Assembly (NCBI GenBank): GCA_963854815.1
Contig: CAWLAN010000002.1
Location: 1 to 46,433, forward strand
Source of the DNA: UBA1146 sp963854815
GTDB taxonomy: Bacteria > Planctomycetota > UBA8108 > UBA1146
DNA: 46,433 nucleotides
Direction of reading: 5' to 3'
The translations under genes and the position numbers were made by a program. The notes beneath the pieces were generated by a model, which searched no databases, was not told where the DNA came from, and saw only the letters and a program-made list of their open reading frames with translations. Below are positions 1 to 7,709 of the stretch, piece after piece; position 1 is the first letter of the stretch, and each line of letters begins with the position of its first letter.

Positions 1-2542
1 ATGCTGGTTTGCGCAGGACAAATCCACCCTTGGCTCCGACCGGAACGATGAGCACATTCTTGACCATCTGGGTACGTTGCAGACCGTGTACCTCTGTTCG
101 GTAGTCGGTAGTCCGGTCAGACCACCGCAGACCACCACGTGCCAGAGGTCCGCCACGCAGATGGACTCCTTCGACCTCCGGGTGATGAACAAAGATCTCT
201 CTCCATGGTCTCGGGTAATCGCCCACGGGTAAGGAAACGGAGTCGTACTTGTATGCCTGGAGCGGATCTTGATTGTGATGAAATCTGGTGGTTCTCAGTG
301 TCGACTCGAAGATCCCGAGAACCCTACGAATAAAGATGTCCTGTGCACTGGATCGAACGTCATTGAGAGCGTGAAGGATATCACCTTGAATTTCTTCCGA
401 TTTTGATTTTCTCTCACTCATTTCCAGATCCAGATCCGGGTCGAATCGGATGTGGTAGTACTCCAGTAACTTCTTCGTGATGCCAGCATGTTGGCAGAGA
501 GTCCCCGAGGCAAAAGCGATGGTGGTTGAGACTCCCAGTTGGTGGAGGAAGTGGAGTTGATTTCGGATCAAGTCGACGTCGCGGTGACCGATTCCTACCT
601 CGAGAACGAGTCTATCGAGAAGGTCACTACTACTGGATCCATTGAAGATCGATTCCAGAGCATCGACGACCAGCCCGGATCGCGCCACCAGAGGATGGTC
701 ATCTGTGGTCACGTCATGTACATGGAAGGTATCGATGGTCAGTTTCTCTCCGCTAGATGGAGAGATCTGAAAAGCGTTCTGATCGACAATCTCGAGGCCA
801 AAGTTACCCAGAATCGGCAATGTCGTCGAGAGAAACAGGTTCTTGCACTGATAGATCCTCAAGCGGGCAGAATTCCTGTCACGATCGATCTGGTTTCGAA
901 AAACGCTGAAGGCCATCCCGGACCCATCGGAGGAGCGAATCTGTTCCAGTTTCTCGATATCCCGCACCCCATCGTCGGGGGAATGGCTGATCTGATACCC
1001 CTTTGGAAACGCATCGCGGTAACTGCGAAACAGCGATTCCGCTGCTGAGCCGATGTCGAGATGAAGTTGCCGATGGAGACGATCTGACCAGGATCCGGCG
1101 ACCAGTCGTACCTTCTCCTCGATCTGCTCGGAGGTGACCTCGTGTAACTTGTCGGTAGCAGTGAAGAAGAAAGAAAGCAGTACGGTTCCATGCTTTCCCA
1201 GCTTGACCCGGGAATCGGAATAACTTGCACCCATCAACTCGAACAGGATCTCCTCGATCTTGGATCGTTGTTCCTCGGAATAACCGTCTCGCGAGGTGAT
1301 CAGGAAGTACAACCCCTTACGGCGTTCTTCATCGACGACCAGATGCCCGCGGATCTCCTTCGATCTCTCGACGAAGTGAATCGCCTGGATGACAGCATCG
1401 ATTTCCTCGGATTGCGCCTGGAACAGGAACTCCACCGGTATCGAGTTGAAGGAGTTCTGATAGGCCTTGTAACGCATTCCGCCCCTCGGGAAGGAGTGCT
1501 GTGAAATCACTCGCTCGAATTTGTTGCGCACGTGAGGAATTTGATCTCCGGGGGTCTGGACCGCCTTGAAGGTGAATAGACCCCAGATGTGCACGAACCG
1601 GGTCGAGCTAAGACCCCCCGGCTCTTTCAGAACGATATGGTCGATCTTTCCTTGACGGTGGATGAATGATTCGGCCATGCCCTTGAAGGAGACCAATCGA
1701 TCTATCGGCGGGTTATCGCTTCCGAGTCGTTCGATCGCATGACGAATGACTTCCTCATCCTTTGAATCGGGGCATGGAATCCCGAGTGAAAGATCCTCCT
1801 CGAGAGAGCTGAGGGATTCGTCGGAGCAAGCCCAGCGCTTGACACCGAACAGTACGAAATGATCCTGCAACAACCACTCGAGCAGATTGCGAGTCTGATT
1901 GTAATCTCCCTCGGGATCACCTGCTGCCGAGCGTCGTATGGAACGGATCGAATCACGCAGCACCCCTTTCATGCGCTTGAAATCCTTGACAGTGAGTGCG
2001 GCCATCGAGAGCCTCTCTCGGATCTGCTCCAACAGTTGATCTCGATCTTCCTGTTTCGAGATATCACTGATCTCGAAATGACAGATGATCTCATCCTTGG
2101 CCTTGGCCGCGGTTCCGTCGATGGCCTGTATGGTTCCGTCCCGGTCGCGGATCACAGGAGCACTGGCGGTATGCTTACTGATCACCTCCAGGTGAAAATC
2201 ATCGAGAATCATCTCGAGGGTATCCACGATGAAGGGTTGATCCTTGCAAACTACATCGATGAAGGTGGTATGGGTTTCTTCCTGGGAAGTCTCGTCGGAG
2301 GAGAGGTGAACGAGAATCTCATCTTTTTTCCGCTTGAGAAACAGGTTGAATGTTGTCAGCAGATCTTCTGCAAGAGACCGGAGAACATCCTCGTCATCGA
2401 GTTCATCGAGAACAGAGTCGTACTGTTCCAGAAAATCACGCAGGATCGGTGCCAGGCGATCGTCGGTCAGTCGTGGATCTGAGGGATCCAGAAGTCCGAC
2501 AAGTCGACCGTTCCATCTCTTGCTGGTTCCACTTTCTTGCAT
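1..2542 (-). CDS. gdhB: NAD-specific glutamate dehydrogenase, large (180-kDa) type; C-terminus cut by window edge
   Basis: Oxidatively deaminates glutamate to 2-oxoglutarate and ammonia with NAD+, in the cytoplasm, linking amino-acid breakdown to the TCA cycle. The reading frame is open from the ATG at 2540-2542 to the left edge (847 codons) with no stop. The last 100 or so visible codons carry the family's catalytic signature: EGVHLRGG, ARGGLRWSDR, RTEVHGLQRTQMVKN and VPVGAKGGF, with the conserved lysines and glycines. The first ~700 residues are the long N-terminal regulatory region of this family, including a segment reading KDQPFIVDTLEM near residue 110, the counterpart of the usual 'PFLVDS' motif. 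Members are usually about 1,600 residues, so roughly half is present. No strong Shine-Dalgarno is visible before the ATG. The gene is divergent from the membrane protein at 2786. Family call is firm; the symbol is by family convention. Confidence 0.93.
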   Translation of the reverse strand, partial: MQESGTSKRWNGRLVGLLDPSDPRLTDDRLAPILRDFLEQYDSVLDELDDEDVLRSLAEDLLTTFNLFLKRKKDEILVHLSSDETSQEETHTTFIDVVCKDQPFIVDTLEMILDDFHLEVISKHTASAPVIRDRDGTIQAIDGTAAKAKDEIICHFEISDISKQEDRDQLLEQIRERLSMAALTVKDFKRMKGVLRDSIRSIRRSAAGDPEGDYNQTRNLLEWLLQDHFVLFGVKRWACSDESLSSLEEDLSLGIPCPDSKDEEVIRHAIERLGSDNPPIDRLVSFKGMAESFIHRQGKIDHIVLKEPGGLSSTRFVHIWGLFTFKAVQTPGDQIPHVRNKFERVISQHSFPRGGMRYKAYQNSFNSIPVEFLFQAQSEEIDAVIQAIHFVERSKEIRGHLVVDEERRKGLYFLITSRDGYSEEQRSKIEEILFELMGASYSDSRVKLGKHGTVLLSFFFTATDKLHEVTSEQIEEKVRLVAGSWSDRLHRQLHLDIGSAAESLFRSYRDAFPKGYQISHSPDDGVRDIEKLEQIRSSDGSGMAFSVFRNQIDRDRNSARLRIYQCKNLFLSTTLPILGNFGLEIVDQNAFQISPSSGEKLTIDTFHVHDVTTDDHPLVARSGLVVDALESIFNGSSSSDLLDRLVLEVGIGHRDVDLIRNQLHFLHQLGVSTTIAFASGTLCQHAGITKKLLEYYHIRFDPDLDLEMSERKSKSEEIQGDILHALNDVRSSAQDIFIRRVLGIFESTLRTTRFHHNQDPLQAYKYDSVSLPVGDYPRPWREIFVHHPEVEGVHLRGGPLARGGLRWSDRTTDYRTEVHGLQRTQMVKNVLIVPVGAKGGFVLRKPA

Positions 2543-2785
2543 CAATAATCCAACCCGGAAGAGAAACTCTCAGAGTGGTCCTGACTCGACACCAGGTCCG
2601 TCACAGAAGCTGCTGATCGCTTTTATCGGTTCGACGCCGTTCGTGGAAGGAAATCTGAACGAAAATCGGCCTGATTCCTGGCTCCATCGAGCACTCCCTT
2701 CTACCCTGAGGGCCCGTCCTCGGCGATTGAACGGCCTTTTCGGGCGGATGGACTGCACCATCAAAACTCTGGCAAAAGGGAAGAA

Positions 2786-3427
2786 ATGATCCCGACCGAC
2801 CCATCCGACTCCCCTGCCACAGGGAAACCGCTCTACCGCCTCGGGGGATGCCTGCTGCTACTTTTGCTGGCGCTGGCACTGGGGGCCTTGATCTCGACCT
2901 GGATGGTCATCAGCGGCGGCTTGCCCACTTCCCCTTTGACTCTACCACCACTTGAAGAAGAGGCAGAACCGAGCTCCTGGATGCAACTCTGGCGCTCTTG
3001 TGGCGGAGAACTCGAGTTGACTCCTGCTCGCTGGAATCAACTCATCGCTGCTCTCATCGAAACGAAGATCGCCGATGGCGAGTTGTTAGCAGGAAGCGGA
3101 ATGAGATTGATTCCTCAACCAGACGGTCCGTTGCACCTCTTTCTCACCCTCGGATTTTCGGAAGATCTGGAGACTGTCCCCTGGCTGTTACGCGGCCGTT
3201 TCGCCAATCTGGAAATCGTCGGGACGGTCAAGATCGTCTCCGGAAGTGTCGCCGAAGCACAACTAGATCTTTATCAGTGGGGCTCCATCTACAAGGGAGA
3301 GAATCTGAGCCAGGAGAAGTCGAGAGAAATCATCACCGATCTGCTCGAGGAACTGGTTCCCATCATCGGTGAAATTCGACATCTGGAGTACGACGGTAAA
3401 GAACTGAGGTTCTCTGCGGCCAAATAA
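2786..3427 (+). CDS. Hypothetical single-pass membrane-anchored protein
   Basis: I do not recognise a family. The 213-residue product has a short cytoplasmic N-terminus, one strong hydrophobic helix at about residues 20-43 rich in Leu and Ala, then a proline-rich linker and a mixed alpha/beta domain of about 150 residues that should lie outside the inner membrane. The start is supported by a purine-rich GGGAAGAA immediately upstream of the ATG. It is divergent from the glutamate dehydrogenase gene and convergent with the metallopeptidase at 3455, with 27 bp between stop codons. It stands alone as a transcription unit and nothing in its context points to a role. The coding-like hydrophobic/linker/domain layout favours a real gene over a shadow frame. 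Confidence 0.7.
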   Translation: MIPTDPSDSPATGKPLYRLGGCLLLLLLALALGALISTWMVISGGLPTSPLTLPPLEEEAEPSSWMQLWRSCGGELELTPARWNQLIAALIETKIADGELLAGSGMRLIPQPDGPLHLFLTLGFSEDLETVPWLLRGRFANLEIVGTVKIVSGSVAEAQLDLYQWGSIYKGENLSQEKSREIITDLLEELVPIIGEIRHLEYDGKELRFSAAK

Positions 3428-3454
3428 AGCCCGGGCCGAGCGCACTTCAGAAGA

Positions 3455-5596
3455 TCACCAGCGATTTTTAAGAATCTTCTCGAACGAAAAGGCGACCCAC
3501 TCCAGGTCCCCCAACAGTTCGTTGAACTGTGTCTGTTCGAATGATCCTCGGAGTTCATACGCATTGGAGACACCAACCAGGACATAAGAACGATGCTTGA
3601 GCGGTTCTGGTGCCTCTTCAGCCGTGCCTTCCTCGCCGTCATCTGGATCCGGCGGCTCCTGCTGCGAAGATAAGGTCAGTTTTTGCAAGAAACTCTTCGT
3701 GTCTCCTGCTGCGCCATCCTGCTCGGGGTTGTCGGACCCGTCCTGTTCTTCTTCCTTCTTCTCCGGCTCGGGAGGACGGTCGTAGAACTCGAACACATAG
3801 GCCTCCAAGCCACCGAGATCACCAGAGAAGGATCGCACGTCCCGGTACTTCTTGCGCAGAGCTGGAAGCAACTCGGAATCGATCCAGTCCTGGGGACGCT
3901 GCCTTTCCTCTGGTTTGCTGAGGATGCGCACCCGTATCTCGTTTCGGGTCTCGGGAATACGCATCAACACCAGATCGCGATCCTGGATCTCGTCGAGAAC
4001 GTATACCCACTTCTCATCAGGGCGAGAGATGGAGAACATGAAATCCATCGAGACGAAACGATCGCCGTCGACCTCACCGGCAGGATCCGGCTTCAGTGAC
4101 AGGACATATTTCTGCCAGTCGGCTTCCATCTGATCCACATCGCCGAAGTACCGCTCGGCAAGGCTGTTGAATTGCCGTTGACCAACGCGACGCTTCTCTC
4201 CCAGTTTCCAGTAATCGACGAGGAATCGTTGCCCCTTCTTGCTCTCCGGACCATTGATCAGGTAGTGCATCACCGCCCATGAATCGGCGTAGTGAGTGCC
4301 GCTGAATCGATTCCGGGGCAGACCTCCCAGTTTGGAAAGTTGTGTATGGCGACCCTCAGAGATCTTCTCCTGGATGTGGAAGAGGCGATCACGGGGAATC
4401 AGTCCAGTGACCAATCTCTTCTTCTTGTAGTCCAGTTTCGAACCGTCGCCGAAGTAGACCGCCATTCCTTCGATGAACCAGTTCGGATAATTCCCCATAC
4501 GGGCGAGTTTCTTGCCCTGAAAGGCGTGTGTCCCTTCGTGAGCCAGAACCGTGTAGGTGGTTCCCGTCAAACCGAAGGTGCCGTGGTAGGCCACCACATT
4601 TTGGGAATCAGGTTGGTAGAAGCCACCGACGCCACCGCCCATTCCGGTCTTGAGCATGAACTCGTCATGATTGCGGTAGATCTTCACCACCGGCTTCTGC
4701 CTGCGCACATCCGGCGCCTTGAAGATCTTGCCAAGAGTGGAAGAGAGCGCCTCCATGATCCACTGGTAGGTGCGGGCCACCTCGGGGGTGCTGTTACACT
4801 CGATTTGCCAGTTTCTTGACTTGATGACACTACGACGAGGCCAGGGGACCCCCTCATACTCACGACGTTTCCCCTGCTCGAACTTCAGCCGTTCCTCACG
4901 CCTTCTCTCCAGTTCTGTCTCGCGTCGCTTTTGCTCCTTGGGAGAGAGCTTCCCGATTACTGATTCCGGAGTCGAGATTCTTCCTGGCCTGGTCGAATCA
5001 GGCTTCGGCGAGGAGGCCTCTGGCTTGTTCGGCTCGGGCTTCTTCGGTCCAACGGGAGCTCCCGGCCGCGGCGGCAGCAGGTTTGCACCATCACGACGCC
5101 ATCCCTTATCGACGAGGGCGGCAACTTCTTCAGGATTCTTCCATTCTCCTTCGACCTTGCCCCAACCGACTGCGATCTTCGATGGTTCATGTTCCGGATC
5201 GATCTCGAGAGCACTCTGAAAGGCACTTCGTGCCTTGTCCTCGAGCCCTCTCTCCTGCGCCCACACACCCAGGGAGTACCATCCGGCCGCTGAACCACGT
5301 CGAAGGGCTCGCTTCTGCCGTTGATTGAACTCTCTGCGATCTACTTCATCACCCCGGATGATGGACTCGACTCGATCCATCTCGATGGAGGTAACTCCAA
5401 AGACGCTCTTCACCGAGATCCTCTGTGCGTTCTCCTCGACCAGTTCTCCGATCACCTCGCTCCCATCCTTGAGAACAACGATGATCCTCTCACCGGCAAC
5501 GAGGCTAACTGGTGCCATCGACCAGGATGGAGAAAACGCCAGCACGGGAAAACCCACGACGAAAAAACTCAGTAACAGCAAAATGGTCCATCTCAT
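3455..5596 (-). CDS. Secreted HExxH zinc metallopeptidase, DUF1570-like (copy 1)
   Basis: A 713-residue predicted zinc peptidase. The zinc site is HEGTH at 353-357 with the third ligand glutamate at 376 in the segment NWFIEGMAVYFG, the gluzincin arrangement seen in DUF1570 proteins of Planctomycetota. The N-terminus is a signal peptide (MRWTILLLLSFFVVGF), followed by a small beta-rich region (KDGSEVIGELVEENA) and a TPR-like stretch before a proline/lysine-rich linker. The C-terminus has an acidic, low-complexity insert (PEPEKKEEEQDGSD). The ATG at 5596 is chosen because it is followed by the signal peptide and preceded by GAGG; a longer upstream frame would run into the neighbouring gene. It lies 10 bp downstream of a paralogue, so the pair is probably one transcript. 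The substrate is unknown. Confidence 0.85.
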   Translation of the reverse strand: MRWTILLLLSFFVVGFPVLAFSPSWSMAPVSLVAGERIIVVLKDGSEVIGELVEENAQRISVKSVFGVTSIEMDRVESIIRGDEVDRREFNQRQKRALRRGSAAGWYSLGVWAQERGLEDKARSAFQSALEIDPEHEPSKIAVGWGKVEGEWKNPEEVAALVDKGWRRDGANLLPPRPGAPVGPKKPEPNKPEASSPKPDSTRPGRISTPESVIGKLSPKEQKRRETELERRREERLKFEQGKRREYEGVPWPRRSVIKSRNWQIECNSTPEVARTYQWIMEALSSTLGKIFKAPDVRRQKPVVKIYRNHDEFMLKTGMGGGVGGFYQPDSQNVVAYHGTFGLTGTTYTVLAHEGTHAFQGKKLARMGNYPNWFIEGMAVYFGDGSKLDYKKKRLVTGLIPRDRLFHIQEKISEGRHTQLSKLGGLPRNRFSGTHYADSWAVMHYLINGPESKKGQRFLVDYWKLGEKRRVGQRQFNSLAERYFGDVDQMEADWQKYVLSLKPDPAGEVDGDRFVSMDFMFSISRPDEKWVYVLDEIQDRDLVLMRIPETRNEIRVRILSKPEERQRPQDWIDSELLPALRKKYRDVRSFSGDLGGLEAYVFEFYDRPPEPEKKEEEQDGSDNPEQDGAAGDTKSFLQKLTLSSQQEPPDPDDGEEGTAEEAPEPLKHRSYVLVGVSNAYELRGSFEQTQFNELLGDLEWVAFSFEKILKNRW

Positions 5597-5606
5597 CGAG
5601 GGAACC

Positions 5607-7559
5607 TCATTCGGTATTCCGGAATTTATCTGCGTACTCCTCGAAAAATTTCCTGGAGTCCTCGAACTCGTCTGCATCGCACTCCAACACGTTACCGTAG
5701 ATCTTGTCGGGAGATCCGAAGAAACCGATGGCGAAACGCTTCTGTGATCCCAACTCGGGTTCGTTGTTGGCACCCTGGCCAATCACTCTCTTGCCATCGA
5801 ACACCGCCACAACCATCGGGTTTCCCCCCATTTGCTTGCTTTCGATCTCCTCGATGAAAACCATGTCTCGGAAGATGTTATTGAGCAGCGAACGAGCATA
5901 TTCCTCACTCAGTTCCGCATGTTGCCAGTTGGGCCAGCAATATGTGGATATACGCTTCTTGGAAGATCCACCACTGATGGACGAAACCACTTCATCGGAG
6001 TGAAGATCGCCCAGCTTCTGCCAGCGCCAGCCTGCAGGTTTGGTGATCTCCATCTTGAGTTCCTCACTGCTGAAGACCCGGCCTCGTTTACGACCGATTT
6101 CCTTGACCGGAAGCCCCAGGATCCACTCCTTGTAGTCGGTTTCCCACTCTTCGATGCTCTTACCGGTATGCATCGTGATGAGGCCCTCGAAGAACTGGGC
6201 TTCCTGCTCGTAATTGCAAGGGCCTTCGAGTTTCTGGCAGTGCAGTCCCCAATCAGTCATGATCTTGACGCCGGTATTGTCTTTTTTGGTCCATGCACCA
6301 TGCTCGTGACCGTACAGACACCAGTACAGAACACCCCAGGCATGGCCGTAGAAGAAACCGCCGAAACGGGAGTGAGGCACCCGGAGCAACTTCCGAATAT
6401 CGCAGTAGTTTCCGTCCTCGATGGCCTGCTTCAATCCGACCAACCGATCGCGCGGAATCTCATTGATCCCGATCTTGCGACGACTGATATCCGATCCATC
6501 GCCGAAATAAACCGCGAGCCCCTCGACGAACCAGATGGGTAACGAGGGAAGCGATTTGAAGATCATCCCTTCGAACTGATGCGTGCCCTCATGTGCCAGC
6601 ACTTCCTCGGTACTGCCGGTGGTGCCGAAGGAACCGTGGAATACGGTCACGTCCTGGCGCAGCATGTTGTAAAAACCACCGATTCCAGGCCCATTGCCGG
6701 TCCAGTCCATGAACTGCTGGTGGTTGGCGTGGATGTAGACCTCACTGCGGGCAAATTTCTTGAACTTGCGCGGCCAGAACTCCTCCTTGAACACCTTGTC
6801 ATAGGCGCGGTAGAGCGACTCCATGACATCCGAGTAATACCTGGCATTGTCCTCGGTCGAGTTGCAGTAGACGACGTAATGCGGGGTGATGATTGGCTCC
6901 ATCTCTGCCCACGGGCGTCCCTTCAACTCCTCGATGTAAGCATCACGGCCCTTGAGCGATTCCTTGCGCATGGCCGTTGATTCTTCCTCCTGGCGCGCTT
7001 CGATCTGCTCCGGGGTGAGCCACTCTCCGCCGTAGAATTCCTTCCCCTGCGCTCGCATCGCTTCCTCGAGGGGCATCCACTTTCCTTCATGGAGAACCTC
7101 ACCGAGGGCATCTCGGGCGTGCTTGTTGGATGGGTCCAGTTCTGTGGCCTTGCGCCAGGCCTGTTCGGCAAGAGAGTTCTCTGATTGCTCGGTTGCCCAG
7201 TCGCCCAGATCACACCATTGTTCGGCAGTCTTGCACTGCTCGGCCCGTTCATCGAATTGCTCGGAGATGGTTTTGAAACGTTCCCATTCGAGAACATCGG
7301 AACGATCGATCCGGGCCGTGCCGAACCTGTGCTTGACGGAGATGATCTGTCCGACCTTCTCCACCACTTCCCCTTCATATCTGCCGCCCCGACGTAGCGT
7401 GACTCGAATCCGATCGCCGACCTTGATCGAATCGAAGTCATCGGCCACTGGGGCCGACTGGGTCGAATTTTCCAGTGACAAGACGGGAATCGAGCCAGCC
7501 GCCAGAACCAATGCGGCCAGAGGGATCGTCAACAGCAGCAAGAAACACCTCGAACGCAT
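5607..7559 (-). CDS. Secreted HExxH zinc metallopeptidase, DUF1570-like (copy 2)
   Basis: A 650-residue paralogue of the next gene downstream. It has a signal peptide (residues 1-29), a small beta domain (GDRIRVTLRRGGRYEGEVVE), a TPR-like helical segment around residues 80-150, and the peptidase domain with HEGTHQFEG at 323-331 and a downstream glutamate (E346) in WFVEGLAVYFGDGS. Both copies keep all three predicted zinc ligands and the catalytic glutamate. A Shine-Dalgarno (AGGAG) sits before the ATG. A 150-bp gap separates it from the pseudokinase gene upstream, enough for its own promoter, though none is clear. The two copies share the same domain order, so a tandem duplication is the simplest origin. 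Cleavage activity is inferred from the motif only. Confidence 0.87.
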   Translation of the reverse strand: MRSRCFLLLLTIPLAALVLAAGSIPVLSLENSTQSAPVADDFDSIKVGDRIRVTLRRGGRYEGEVVEKVGQIISVKHRFGTARIDRSDVLEWERFKTISEQFDERAEQCKTAEQWCDLGDWATEQSENSLAEQAWRKATELDPSNKHARDALGEVLHEGKWMPLEEAMRAQGKEFYGGEWLTPEQIEARQEEESTAMRKESLKGRDAYIEELKGRPWAEMEPIITPHYVVYCNSTEDNARYYSDVMESLYRAYDKVFKEEFWPRKFKKFARSEVYIHANHQQFMDWTGNGPGIGGFYNMLRQDVTVFHGSFGTTGSTEEVLAHEGTHQFEGMIFKSLPSLPIWFVEGLAVYFGDGSDISRRKIGINEIPRDRLVGLKQAIEDGNYCDIRKLLRVPHSRFGGFFYGHAWGVLYWCLYGHEHGAWTKKDNTGVKIMTDWGLHCQKLEGPCNYEQEAQFFEGLITMHTGKSIEEWETDYKEWILGLPVKEIGRKRGRVFSSEELKMEITKPAGWRWQKLGDLHSDEVVSSISGGSSKKRISTYCWPNWQHAELSEEYARSLLNNIFRDMVFIEEIESKQMGGNPMVVAVFDGKRVIGQGANNEPELGSQKRFAIGFFGSPDKIYGNVLECDADEFEDSRKFFEEYADKFRNTE

Positions 7560-7709
7560 CGAATTCTCCTAACGACTGTCAATCCAGATGACGAACTCCC
7601 GCCATCGACAGACCCCGACAGACCCCGAATGACGCCACGGATGCGAGGTATCGGCGGTGACCACGAGTCTAGGTGGCCCGAGCAATTGGGGCAAGGTGAG
7701 CCCGTAGCG

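Noticed and set aside
539..2482. Several plus-strand open frames of 100-207 codons over the left end
   Set aside because: They lie antisense to an uninterrupted minus-strand frame with unmistakable NAD-glutamate dehydrogenase motifs, and none resembles a protein family.
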